A stretch of DNA of 64,000 nucleotides from Prevotella sp902465605 (GTDB lineage Bacteria > Bacteroidota > Bacteroidia > Bacteroidales > Bacteroidaceae), in assembly GCA_902465605.1 (NCBI GenBank), contig CABQNT010000001.1, forward strand, positions 62,001 to 126,000, written 5' to 3'. The stretch's first letter is position 1; each line of letters opens with the position of its first letter. The position numbers and the translations under genes were made by a program. Shown in pieces: positions 26,148 to 34,633 of the stretch. Below the pieces are notes generated by a model that ran no database searches, was not told the origin of the DNA, and saw only the letters and a list, made by a program, of their open reading frames with translations.

Positions 26148-26537
26148 ATGGCAAAGAAAACAACAGCTTCAAAGAAGAGGAATGTAAGAGTTGATGCACT
26201 GGGACAGTTGCATGTTCACAGCTCATTTAATAATATTATCGTTTCATTGGCTAACAGCGAAGGTCAGGTTATATCTTGGTCTTCAGCAGGTAAGATGGGT
26301 TTCCGTGGCTCAAAGAAAAATACTCCCTACGCTGCACAGATGGCAGGTGAAGATTGCGCTAAAGTCGCTTTTGACTTGGGATTGCGTAAGGTTAGGGCGT
26401 TTGTTAAAGGGCCTGGTAACGGTCGTGAGTCTGCCATTCGTGCGGTTCATGCTGCAGGAATTGAGATTACAGAGATTATTGATGTAACCCCATTGCCACA
26501 CAATGGATGCCGTCCACCAAAGAGACGTAAGGTATAA
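26148..26537 (+). CDS. rpsK: 30S ribosomal protein S11
   Basis: 129 residues: ASFNNIIV-type segment HVHSSFNNIIVSLANSEGQV (near 22-41), KGPGNGRESAIRAVHAAGIE (near 86-105) and the ending PHNGCRPPKRRKV. It is on the 30S platform. The 80 bp spacer upstream contains a degenerate 'ACTC/TTGAGA' repeat stretch. Confidence 0.98.
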   Translation: MAKKTTASKKRNVRVDALGQLHVHSSFNNIIVSLANSEGQVISWSSAGKMGFRGSKKNTPYAAQMAGEDCAKVAFDLGLRKVRAFVKGPGNGRESAIRAVHAAGIEITEIIDVTPLPHNGCRPPKRRKV

Positions 26538-26611
26538 ATTCTTATCTTGAGCCTGGTTTAACTGTCAGGCTCCTGATATTATCACTAGAATAAGTTTATT
26601 TTTTTTATATT

Positions 26612-27217
26612 ATGGCTAGATACATAGGTCCGAAATCTAAAATTGCACGTCGATTTGGTGAACCCATCTTCGGCGCTGACAAAGTTTTGTCCAAGAGAAA
26701 CTTCCCTCCTGGACAGCATGGTAATAACAGACGCAGGAAGATGTCTGAGTTTGGTGCCATGTTGGCAGAGAAGCAAAAGGCAAAGTACACATATGGTGTG
26801 CTTGAGCGCCAGTTCCGTAATATGTTTGAGAAGGCTGCAAAGTCTGATGGAATTACCGGTGAGGTTCTCCTTCAGAACCTTGAATGCCGTCTTGACAATG
26901 TGGTCTTCCGTATGGGTATTGCCCCAACGCGTGCCGCAGCTCGTCAAATGGTTGGGCATAAGCATATCGTTGTTGATGGAAGTGTTGTCAATATACCATC
27001 TTATGCAGTTAAACCCGGTCAGATAGTGGGTGTACGAGAGAAAGCAAAGTCTCTCGAGGTCATCGAGGCTTCTCTGGCTGGTTTCAACCATAGTAAATAT
27101 CCTTGGATCGAGTGGGATGAGAATTCAAAGAGTGGTAAGTTCTTGCATCTGCCAGAACGTGCTGACATCCCTGAGAATATTAAGGAACAGTTAATCGTTG
27201 AGTTGTACTCTAAATAA
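26612..27217 (+). CDS. rpsD: 30S ribosomal protein S4
   Basis: 201 residues: starts MARYIGPKSKIARRFGEPIF, contains NFPPGQHGNNRRRKMSEFGA and the S4 RNA-binding domain LDNVVFRMGIAPTRAAARQM (near 93-112), and ends IVELYSK. It is a primary 16S rRNA binder and the regulator of the alpha operon in E. coli. It lacks the N-terminal zinc-binding cysteines. Confidence 0.98.
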   Translation: MARYIGPKSKIARRFGEPIFGADKVLSKRNFPPGQHGNNRRRKMSEFGAMLAEKQKAKYTYGVLERQFRNMFEKAAKSDGITGEVLLQNLECRLDNVVFRMGIAPTRAAARQMVGHKHIVVDGSVVNIPSYAVKPGQIVGVREKAKSLEVIEASLAGFNHSKYPWIEWDENSKSGKFLHLPERADIPENIKEQLIVELYSK

Positions 27218-27229
27218 ATCATTAAATTA

Positions 27230-28222
27230 ATGGCGATATTAGCATTTCAAAAACCTGATAAAGTAGTAATGTTGGAGGCTGACGACAAGTTCGGAAAATT
27301 CGAATTCCGTCCACTTGAGCCTGGCTTTGGTATTACCATCGGTAATTCATTGCGCCGCATTCTCCTTTCATCACTTGAAGGCTATGCTATCAATACCATC
27401 CGTATAGCTGGTGTTGAGCATGAGTTTTCTTCAGTACCTGGTGTAAAGGAAGATGTTACCAACATTATCTTGAATCTCAAGCAAGTTCGATTCAAGCAAG
27501 TAGTAGAAGAATTCGAGAATGAGAAAGTTAGTATCACCGTAGAGAATTCCACCGAGTTCAAAGCGGGCGATATCGGTAAGTATCTGACTGGATTTGAAGT
27601 GTTAAATCCTGATTTGGTGATTTGTCATTTAGATGCTAAAGCTTCCATGCAGATAGACTTGACCATCAATCAAGGCCGTGGATATGTTCCCGCTGATGAG
27701 AATCGTCAATTCTGCACGGATGTCAATGTCCTCCCAATCGATTCAATCTACACCCCAATCCGTAATGTTAAATACTCAGTAGAGCCTTATCGTGTTGAAC
27801 AAAAAACCGACTACGACAAGCTTGTCATTGAGGTAACCACGGATGGTTCCCTATCCCCAAAGGATGCACTGAAAGAAGCTGCCAAGATTCTTATCTATCA
27901 CTTCATGTTGTTCTCGGATGAAAAGATAACACTCGAAAATCCAGATCAAGACGACAACCAGGAGTTTGATGAGGAAGTGTTGCGCATGCGTCAATTGCTT
28001 AAGACGAAACTTATTGACTTGAACCTTAGTGTTCGCGCACTCAATTGCCTCAAAGCTGCTGAAGTTGAAACTCTCGGTGACTTGGTGCAGTACAACAAGA
28101 CAGACTTATTGAAGTTCCGCAACTTTGGAAAGAAATCGCTTTCAGAGCTTGATGATTTGCTCGAAAGTCTGAATCTATCATTTGGAACCGATACATCAAA
28201 GTATAAACTGGATAAGGAGTAA
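27230..28222 (+). CDS. rpoA: RNA polymerase alpha subunit
   Basis: 330 residues. The N-terminal domain (1-~230) holds the dimerisation motif GFGITIGNSLRRILLSSLEG (near 33-52). The C-terminal domain (~255-318) shows LNLSVRALNCLKAAEVETLG and LLKFRNFGKKSLSELDDLLE, the DNA- and activator-binding helices. It scaffolds assembly of the core enzyme. Confidence 0.98.
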   Translation: MAILAFQKPDKVVMLEADDKFGKFEFRPLEPGFGITIGNSLRRILLSSLEGYAINTIRIAGVEHEFSSVPGVKEDVTNIILNLKQVRFKQVVEEFENEKVSITVENSTEFKAGDIGKYLTGFEVLNPDLVICHLDAKASMQIDLTINQGRGYVPADENRQFCTDVNVLPIDSIYTPIRNVKYSVEPYRVEQKTDYDKLVIEVTTDGSLSPKDALKEAAKILIYHFMLFSDEKITLENPDQDDNQEFDEEVLRMRQLLKTKLIDLNLSVRALNCLKAAEVETLGDLVQYNKTDLLKFRNFGKKSLSELDDLLESLNLSFGTDTSKYKLDKE

Positions 28223-28389
28223 GGTTTAGGTATGAGTTGTTAGGTTTTTAAGTTGTTAAGTTTATAAGTTTAGTTTGGATGCTTTGAGTAATCAATAGTC
28301 TGACAACGAATGCGTAAACTTGCCATCTACTTGAATCTATAACGTCTATATTAGTAATCCACTCTCATCCAAAACGAACAAAACAAAAA

Positions 28390-28995
28390 ATGAGACACAA
28401 TAAAAAATTCAACCACTTAGGTCGTACTGCATCTCATCGTGATGCTATGCTTGCTAACATGGCAGTATCCCTGATCATGCACAAAAGAATCACTACGACC
28501 CTCGCAAAAGCAAAGGCTTTAAAAAAGTATGTAGAGCCACTGATTACCCGTTCAAAGGATGATACGACTAATTCGCGTCGTGTTGTTTTCCGCTACCTCC
28601 AGAAAAAAGAAGCTGTAACAGAACTGTATAAGACTGTAGCTCCAAAAGTAGGAGACCGTCCAGGCGGTTACACCCGTGTAATCAAGCTGGGTACTCGTCA
28701 AGGTGATGCTGCTCAGATTGCTTTTATCGAGTTAGTTGATTTTGATGACAATATGGCCAAAACTGAGAAAACAGCTAAGAAAACTCGTCGTAGCCGTCGT
28801 TCTTCAGGTAAGAAGAATGATGAAGCTGCTAAGGCTGAAAATGTTGTTGAAACAGACGATGTTGTTAAGGCAGAGCCAGCCGAAGAAACTTCGAAAGAGA
28901 CTTCTGAAGCTAAAGCCAAAGAAGATGTTTCTGAAGCAACAGCTAAAGATGATGCTTCTGAAGCAAAGGCACAAAACGAAAAGGAAGCTAAGTAA
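28390..28995 (+). CDS. rplQ: 50S ribosomal protein L17 with long charged tail
   Basis: 201 residues. The first ~117 are standard L17 (MRHNKKFNHLGRTASHRDAM; GDRPGGYTRVIKLGTRQGDA). Residues ~120-201 form a low-complexity tail of Ala/Glu/Lys/Ser repeats (SEAKAKEDVSEATAKDDASE) that is longer than in most bacteria, although extended L17 tails are common in Bacteroidota. It is the last gene of the supercluster, followed by a strong terminator. Confidence 0.97.
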   Translation: MRHNKKFNHLGRTASHRDAMLANMAVSLIMHKRITTTLAKAKALKKYVEPLITRSKDDTTNSRRVVFRYLQKKEAVTELYKTVAPKVGDRPGGYTRVIKLGTRQGDAAQIAFIELVDFDDNMAKTEKTAKKTRRSRRSSGKKNDEAAKAENVVETDDVVKAEPAEETSKETSEAKAKEDVSEATAKDDASEAKAQNEKEAK

Positions 28996-29020
28996 ATTTT
29001 ACCATATTGGTTTCAATATG

Positions 29021-29056
29021 AACGCTCTCATCCAATTGGGTTGAGAGCGTTTTTTA
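29021..29056 (+). terminator. intrinsic terminator of the ribosomal supercluster
   Basis: AACGCTCTCA (29021-29030) pairs perfectly with TGAGAGCGTT (29042-29051), followed by a run of T (TTTTTTATAT). It lies 26 bases after the rplQ stop. Confidence 0.93.
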
Positions 29057-29149
29057 TATACGCTCGGCATGAGCATTATCTAACGGGTGGAAGTCCCGAT
29101 TAAGTCCTAATGGCTGAAATTACATAGTCGTTCCTTGAAGACTATTTAG

Positions 29150-29299
29150 CCCAAATCGGTCATTAGAAAATTTTGCTTTCATTTTGTCTTGAAATAGAAT
29201 GAAAGATGCATATTGTGTTAGTATATAGATGCTATAACGATGGAACAGCCTGCTATAATGTAACTTTTTGCACGAAAAATCTCTAATGACCGATTTGGG
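29150..29299. mobile_element. 150 bp MITE-like element with 18 bp terminal inverted repeats
   Basis: The ends CCCAAATCGGTCATTAGA (29150-29167) and TCTAATGACCGATTTGGG (29282-29299) are perfect inverted repeats. TTTAG flanks both ends (29145-29149 and 29300-29304), a probable 5 bp target duplication. There is no coding capacity. It is inserted between the supercluster terminator and the radical SAM gene, and differs in ends and duplication length from the element at 3.9 kb. Confidence 0.82.
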
Positions 29300-29370
29300 T
29301 TTAGTCGTCCCTTTATCGCTCTCCGTATACTTTTTCAGATAATCATGCGTTATTGTTATCAAAAGATAGA

Positions 29371-30810
29371 ATGAGAGTTAAGATGATACTACCTGCATTG
29401 CAGGAGGCAGAGAGTCCTTATTGGCGACCTATAAAGTATTCGCTTTTTCCCCCATTGGGACTGGCAACACTCGCTGCCTATTTCTCCGATGATGACGATG
29501 TGGTGATTCAAGATCAGCATGTTGAGAAACTAATCCTTGATGACACGCCTGATTTGGTTTGTATACAAGTGTATGTTACTAATGCCTATCGTGCCTATAA
29601 GATTGCCGATAGTTATCGACAAAGAGGGGTATTTGTAGCTCTGGGTGGTCTACATGTAACCAGTCTTCCTGATGAAGCATCACTTCATGCTGATACCATA
29701 TTATTAGGTCCAGGGGAGGAAGCATTTCCTCGTTTTATCAAGGACTTGCGTGAGGGGCATCCGCAAAAGAGGTATGTTGCCAGTTGGAGAAGTCTGGAGA
29801 ACATACCTCCTGTCCGTCGCGACCTCATCAAGAGGGAAAAGTATTTCGTACCGAATTCCCTTGTTGTATCAAGAGGTTGTCCTCATCATTGTGATTTCTG
29901 CTATAAAGATGCTTTTTATGGTAAGGGGAAATCATTTTACACACAAAAGGTAGATGATGCATTAGCAGAGATTGACAGGCTTCCTGGCAGACATCTTTAT
30001 TTTCTTGATGACCATTTGTTGGGTAACCCCCGGTTCGCATCCGAGTTGTTCGATGGAATGCGTGGTATGGGCAGGGTGTTCCAAAGTGCCGCTACTGTTG
30101 CTTCGGTATTAAATGGCAATCTGATAGAGAAGGCAGCAGAGGCTGGTTTGCGTAGTTTGTTCCTGGGTTTCGAGACGTTTTCTCCAGAGAACCTTCGTTC
30201 CAGTAACAAATTACAAAACTTATCAAAAGATTATGTGGCTGCTGTGGAACGACTTCATCGTCTTGGCATCATGATCAATGGTAGTTTTGTTTTCGGCCTT
30301 GACCACGATGATAAAGATGTATTCCATAGGACTGTTAATTGGGGGATTGAGCATAGTATCACCACCGCAACGTTCCACATTCTAACTCCTTACCCAGGAA
30401 CGCGACTTTTTCAGCAAATGGAACGGGGCGGTCGCATTACATCACATGATTGGAGCAAGTACGATACTAGGACTGTCGTTTACAAGACGATGGGCTTGTC
30501 TACAGAAGAGTTAAAACAAGGCTATGATTGGGCTTATCGCGAGTTTTATTCATGGAAAAACATCTTCAATGCAAGTTTTGGTCATGACAATCTGAAGCAG
30601 CAGTTGGCCCATTTATTTTATATGGGAGGATGGAAGAAGTTTGAACCATTTTGGAATTTTATGATTCAGTATGGTAATCTGAATCGTATGTTGCCTGTGT
30701 TGGAAAGTCTGTTAACTAACACTGGTGGTCATAGAAATAAAAACAACTCCAAATCTAAGTATGGAAATCCTAAGAATAAACTGCCCTATGGGAATATGCC
30801 AAACTATTGA
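29371..30810 (+). CDS. B12-binding-domain radical SAM protein, 3' end possibly altered
   Basis: 479 residues from the ATG giving MRVKMILPALQEAES; a TTG six codons earlier is less likely. The N-terminal ~130 residues form a B12-binding-like Rossmann domain (PPLGLATLAAYFS; ALGGLHVTSLPDEA). The radical SAM core has the Fe-S motif CPHHCDFC (C-x3-C-x2-C, near 165-172) and later FLGFETFSPENL. No DxHxxG cobalamin ligand is visible in the N-terminal domain. Substrate unknown; relatives modify lipids, tetrapyrroles or secondary metabolites. The last ~20 residues look unlike the family and continue, past the stop, in the same frame as a hydrolase remnant (see next entry), so the true 3' end may be lost. 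Confidence 0.85.
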   Translation: MRVKMILPALQEAESPYWRPIKYSLFPPLGLATLAAYFSDDDDVVIQDQHVEKLILDDTPDLVCIQVYVTNAYRAYKIADSYRQRGVFVALGGLHVTSLPDEASLHADTILLGPGEEAFPRFIKDLREGHPQKRYVASWRSLENIPPVRRDLIKREKYFVPNSLVVSRGCPHHCDFCYKDAFYGKGKSFYTQKVDDALAEIDRLPGRHLYFLDDHLLGNPRFASELFDGMRGMGRVFQSAATVASVLNGNLIEKAAEAGLRSLFLGFETFSPENLRSSNKLQNLSKDYVAAVERLHRLGIMINGSFVFGLDHDDKDVFHRTVNWGIEHSITTATFHILTPYPGTRLFQQMERGGRITSHDWSKYDTRTVVYKTMGLSTEELKQGYDWAYREFYSWKNIFNASFGHDNLKQQLAHLFYMGGWKKFEPFWNFMIQYGNLNRMLPVLESLLTNTGGHRNKNNSKSKYGNPKNKLPYGNMPNY

Positions 30811-30999
30811 AAACGTCTATTGGTGATAGGAGGAGGAAAGGATGCTAGTTCCTCTAATCTTCCAGGTGCCAGTAGGAAATTGCAGCGACGTGGTACAAAA
30901 ACAGCCATATTGTTCGATGATGAAGAAAACCACTATATCATGGTACATCAAAAAGAAAGGATAATAGAATTCCTCAACAAAGAATTGGAATTAATATGA
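30755..30999 (+). pseudogene. C-terminal remnant of an alpha/beta hydrolase or S9 peptidase
   Basis: The frame of the radical SAM gene continues after its TGA (30808-30810) for another 62 codons to a stop at 30999, reading KRLLVIGGGKDASS, then RKLQRRGTKTAILFDDEENH and ERIIEFLNKELEL. This is the layout of the last third of prolyl-oligopeptidase-type hydrolases: a strand ending in G..D (catalytic Asp), a helix with KALKxxGxxTE, then DDExH (catalytic His) and a final FL helix. The segment YGNPKNKLPYGNMPNY just before the stop also fits the strand preceding that region. I read it as a hydrolase fossil joined in frame to the radical SAM gene by a deletion. Confidence 0.55.
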
Positions 31000-31105
31000 A
31001 AAGACAAAGGGCTTCTGTTAATAATTCCCAACAAGCAGCATAGCATGTTGCGAAAAATACTATATTTACCAACAATAAATTTGACTAACCAAACAATTAT
31101 TTGAG

Positions 31106-31744
31106 ATGAAGAAAGTATTTTTGATGGCAATGGCAGCCATAGCGTTTATATTTGCGGGCTGCGAAAACAAGAAGACATCACCTAACGACAATCAGGCAGA
31201 CACTACGATTGTGATGGATGAAAGTGCGGACGCAACCGCCGACTCCCTGACGTCTGAACTTGATACACAGTTATCGCAGAACAACACGGATGCCATTCAG
31301 GCAACCCTGACATCGCTGCAAAACAAGTATGCTGAGCTGGTGGCTTCTGGCAAGTTGGAGACGGCCCAAGCCTATGTCGGCAAGATTCAGCAGTTTTTGA
31401 ACGACAATGCAGATAGAATCAAGGCTGCCGCAGATAACAATCCCTCTATTGCCGCGCTTGTAACGGGCATTCAGAATCTTCCTACAACAGCTGAGGCAAC
31501 AGCCGAACAGGCAGAGGAAGCCGTGAAAAACAATGCGAAAGACATGATGAAAAAGGCTGAACATGAGACCAACCAGGCCATTGATAAGGCCAAGCAGGAA
31601 GCCACGAAAGCAACTGACAAGGCCAATGCCAAAATGAATGAGGCCAAGGACAAAGCCGGTAAGGCGCTTGACAAAAGCGCAGAGGAAGCCAACAAAAAAG
31701 TAAACCAGGCCAGAGGGCAAATCCGAAAAGGACTGGGATTATAA
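31106..31744 (+). CDS. coiled-coil lipoprotein, Ala/Lys-rich
   Basis: 212 residues. Signal with lipobox FAGC (Cys19), an acidic linker, a helical middle (LTSLQNKYAELVASGKLETA) and a long Ala/Lys/Glu repeat helix (AKQEATKATDKANAKMNEAK) with the 11-residue-like periodicity of LEA or apolipoprotein-type helices. It ends GQIRKGLGL. Function unknown; such lipoproteins are abundant envelope components in Prevotella. A hairpin about 40 bases downstream probably ends the transcript. Confidence 0.8.
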   Translation: MKKVFLMAMAAIAFIFAGCENKKTSPNDNQADTTIVMDESADATADSLTSELDTQLSQNNTDAIQATLTSLQNKYAELVASGKLETAQAYVGKIQQFLNDNADRIKAAADNNPSIAALVTGIQNLPTTAEATAEQAEEAVKNNAKDMMKKAEHETNQAIDKAKQEATKATDKANAKMNEAKDKAGKALDKSAEEANKKVNQARGQIRKGLGL

Positions 31745-31784
31745 TTCCACCTACACTTACAACTGGATAGGTGGAGTTGTAAAC

Positions 31785-31822
31785 ACGTTAGCCCAGGGCA
31801 ATGTAATGTCCTGGGCTAACGT
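31785..31822 (+). terminator. hairpin downstream of the coiled-coil lipoprotein
   Basis: ACGTTAGCCCAGG (31785-31797) pairs with CCTGGGCTAACGT (31810-31822) around GCAATGTAATGT, followed by ACTTTTGGGCT. A second weaker stem (CCACCTA...TAGGTGG, 31747-31774) lies upstream. It probably acts as a terminator. Confidence 0.65.
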
Positions 31823-31944
31823 ACTTTTGGGCTTTCAGCCCGTCGTCATCTCGATCAACATTCGCATCGTACACCGCTTAGTGGCTGTAATCCTTTGAAT
31901 CGAACCAGGTGACGCAATGACGTAGTCAGTAGGAAAAAAGATTC

Positions 31945-33630
31945 CTACCTCACTATTTTCATTGTCTTTTTACCTTGCTTCACGATGAAGAAGCCATGCA
32001 TGGGCAGTTGGTTTACAGAGAAGGCGGCTGCTGGGAGTTGTAATAGCTTGTGACCTTGCAAATCGTACACGCTAATGGGTGTTTCGGCATCGCTTACCGT
32101 AGGTGCCTCGATAGCTGTTACCCAGTCGTAATTGGTGCGGTTGCCCTTGATAGTGAAGGTGCCATTGGCAATGTTGATCACCACACTGTTGGGTTTGCCA
32201 TACTCTGATCTTACCACTTGCCAGTTGGCATCGCGTTCATCCTTGAATCTTAGGTAGACTTGATAATCGCCATCGGGAAGGTCGGCAGGAATGATTATTC
32301 TTTGCCACGAAATTTTGTACCAGTAGCTGTCTATTGCTTGATAAGCAGTGGTGATTAAGTTGCGTTGTTGTCCATTGCCTTCGATAACTAAAGCCAGTGT
32401 ACCATTGATAGGAGTGCTGCTCACGTTCCAAACCTTCGCTTCGCCCATGCTGATAGCTCGCTTGGAGAATTTCTCGATGATGAGCTGGCTGCCATAATAC
32501 AGGGTGAGGTGACTCTTCCACGCTCCTTGCTGCTCTGGGTGAATACCAACAATCATGTCTTGATAGTAACTGTAATCGCCACTATTCTTTGGTGTCAGGA
32601 TGCCAATGTCGAAGAAGCCGTCTTGATAGCCTCCCCAGCCCCAGTTGACATGTACTTTGCCTTCTGCATTATAACCATCGATTACAAAAGCGTGACCGTT
32701 ATCCCATTTCGAGTCGTTGCCCGAATAGTAAATGGGGCGTTTCTCAGACAATTCCTTATACACCATGTCCATCCATTCTTGTTCTGAATAGTAGTTGCGG
32801 GTGTAGCGATTCATGTCAGGATTGTAGCCGAAATTGTTAATCAATGCGTTTTGTGCAGATTTTGTGTACGAGGAACTGAAGTTAGGTTTATAATCCATGT
32901 TGACGGAAATGCCCACTTGTCGCATCAACTCTGACACAGCTTTGGCCTCTTCGTCAGTGTATTTTCCTTTATCATAAATAGGCAACATCTTGTCCCACTG
33001 ATAAGGGGATGCGGAAAAGTCGGCGGAGAGTGTCTCACCGTTCATCGAATAGGTGTTTGAGCCTTTGCCCACCACGGGATACTTGTAGTAGCGCATAATC
33101 TGCGTCATGGTGATGGCCACGCATCCCACAAGATAAGGTTTGCCCTTATCATCCTTTTGCACATCGTTGTTGAACGGGGCTTCTTGTTGCCATCTGGTTT
33201 TTATGAGTGGGTCTACATGGTCGGGTAGGGGTGCCGATGGTGCGATGGCACCACTGTAGCCATGCCCACTGGCTATACGCGAGGCAATAGCTGCGTTGGC
33301 TGCCCGTAAGTACCATTGAAAGGCGGGATTGATGTTTGTGTCGTTGGTATATGGCTTGTTTGATACACCGACAACGGCTTCAATGGCATCGTCGTTGGCC
33401 AATACCACAAAACCCACATGGCGGTTGCCAATCACTGTTAAGTCAGACAGTTGCTGAAGCGTAGCCAAACTGCCGGTGTTTGTGGCTCTCGTATCTTCGA
33501 CAGTCGTAGCTACAGAAAGTTCTCGAGCAGCGATTGTCTTGAGTTGTGCCATGGTGCGAGGTTTTGCCGATGCCGAAAGACTAAGCAGCAAGCTAAGGGA
33601 AAAAGTAGTAAATAATCTAATTCTCATCAT
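31945..33630 (-). CDS. C10 family (streptopain/interpain-like) cysteine protease with T9SS sorting domain
   Basis: 561 residues from MMRIRLFTTF; the frame is open further upstream but this start gives a clean signal peptide (LFTTFSLSLLLSLSASA). A prodomain covers ~25-140. The catalytic Cys170 is in LVGCVAITMTQIM and His313 in NGHAFVIDGY, followed by VHVNWGWGG, all hallmarks of C10 proteases such as SpeB, PrtT and interpain A. After beta-rich C-terminal domains the last ~70 residues (ISVYDLQGHKL...GFFIVKQGKKTMKIVR) form a type IX secretion C-terminal signal. It should be exported and attached to the surface. It is the last gene after a SusC-SusD-lipoprotein trio on the same strand, 57 bases beyond the lipoprotein gene's region. 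Confidence 0.93.
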   Translation of the reverse strand: MMRIRLFTTFSLSLLLSLSASAKPRTMAQLKTIAARELSVATTVEDTRATNTGSLATLQQLSDLTVIGNRHVGFVVLANDDAIEAVVGVSNKPYTNDTNINPAFQWYLRAANAAIASRIASGHGYSGAIAPSAPLPDHVDPLIKTRWQQEAPFNNDVQKDDKGKPYLVGCVAITMTQIMRYYKYPVVGKGSNTYSMNGETLSADFSASPYQWDKMLPIYDKGKYTDEEAKAVSELMRQVGISVNMDYKPNFSSSYTKSAQNALINNFGYNPDMNRYTRNYYSEQEWMDMVYKELSEKRPIYYSGNDSKWDNGHAFVIDGYNAEGKVHVNWGWGGYQDGFFDIGILTPKNSGDYSYYQDMIVGIHPEQQGAWKSHLTLYYGSQLIIEKFSKRAISMGEAKVWNVSSTPINGTLALVIEGNGQQRNLITTAYQAIDSYWYKISWQRIIIPADLPDGDYQVYLRFKDERDANWQVVRSEYGKPNSVVINIANGTFTIKGNRTNYDWVTAIEAPTVSDAETPISVYDLQGHKLLQLPAAAFSVNQLPMHGFFIVKQGKKTMKIVR

Positions 33631-33753
33631 AAATATTTTTGTTACAGTAGATAGAAAAACCCAATGGACACTGGCAAGAATTGTCCCACCGCCCATTGGG
33701 TTGCAATTGATGACAACACAGTGTGTGTTATCTTTTTATTGTTCGTTCATTTT

Positions 33754-34602
33754 TTAGTCCAAAAGCGCAATCCATTCTGGATTCCCATTGTTGGTCCACC
33801 ATCCCCAATCAGGCGAGTACCAGTGTAGCCACAACTCAAAGGTGTCATCATCTGGATAATATTTGCCACATTCGTCTTTGGTCAAAGCGTCAATATCGGC
33901 CTTCTTCCAAAGTTTCTCGCTATCACTATATAAACCAACAATCCAAAAATCTTTCATGCCATCGTTGTTCCATTTCTGCGTATGGATGTACTGAGGTTTC
34001 ATGTGAAGTATGTTTTCACTATCTTTCCAGAAAGTGATGGTTCCCATGTCGCTGTCAATCCATTCGGCCTTTGCATGTAGACCTTTAATGGTGTAAGTTC
34101 CTTTAGGAAATTCCATGACATCAATATTCTTAAACATCCATCCATAATACCAGCTGTCCCAATTGGCATGGTGCAGGATGTATCTGTTAACGGTGATGTC
34201 AAGCTCGGTGTTGCCATAATCGTAAGCTTGTGCATCATCCACCTTGATGTTTACTTTCTCAGTGCTTGCGGGTTGCATGTCAAAGTTGACGTTAATCTTC
34301 TTTGTCTTTTCCCCAGCTTTAAACTCCACACTTTGTGGCACTTTGAACTTGCTGTTGTTGGTTATTAAATGAATGGCAGCAGCTGCAGAACCGTCAGGAC
34401 GTCCCACCGTCAGCTCAAGTTTTTGTGGCTCGCTGTTTTCCAAGTCTAAGACTGTTTTCGCAGTGAGGATATATGCTTTTTGTGTGGCAACGCTACTATC
34501 AGCTGTGGCAGGCTCATACTCGTACTCCTCTACGCAAGAAGCGAGAAGTGCTACGCTCACAAACAGTAGAATAGCCTTCAAGGTTTGATATGTCTTTTTC
34601 AT
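33754..34602 (-). CDS. SusE/F-like surface lipoprotein of the SusCD locus
   Basis: 282 residues. Lipobox LLASC (Cys23) is followed by an acidic, aromatic surface-export-like stretch (VEEYEYEPATAD). An N-terminal beta-sandwich domain (VPQSVEFKAGEKTKKINVNF near 92-111) resembles Calx-beta/DUF1735-type folds. The C-terminal half is Trp/Tyr-rich (NWDSWYYGWMF; WLHWYSPDWGWW), a look typical of ligand-binding surface proteins. It is encoded directly after susD, as SusE/F-type accessory proteins are. The ligand cannot be read from the sequence. Confidence 0.8.
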   Translation of the reverse strand: MKKTYQTLKAILLFVSVALLASCVEEYEYEPATADSSVATQKAYILTAKTVLDLENSEPQKLELTVGRPDGSAAAAIHLITNNSKFKVPQSVEFKAGEKTKKINVNFDMQPASTEKVNIKVDDAQAYDYGNTELDITVNRYILHHANWDSWYYGWMFKNIDVMEFPKGTYTIKGLHAKAEWIDSDMGTITFWKDSENILHMKPQYIHTQKWNNDGMKDFWIVGLYSDSEKLWKKADIDALTKDECGKYYPDDDTFELWLHWYSPDWGWWTNNGNPEWIALLD

Positions 34603-34633
34603 AATTTCTAATGATATGATGTTACAATATTAA

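Noticed and set aside
29353..29371. TTG start for the radical SAM protein
   Set aside because: The ATG at 29371 gives the family-typical start; the extra six residues add nothing.
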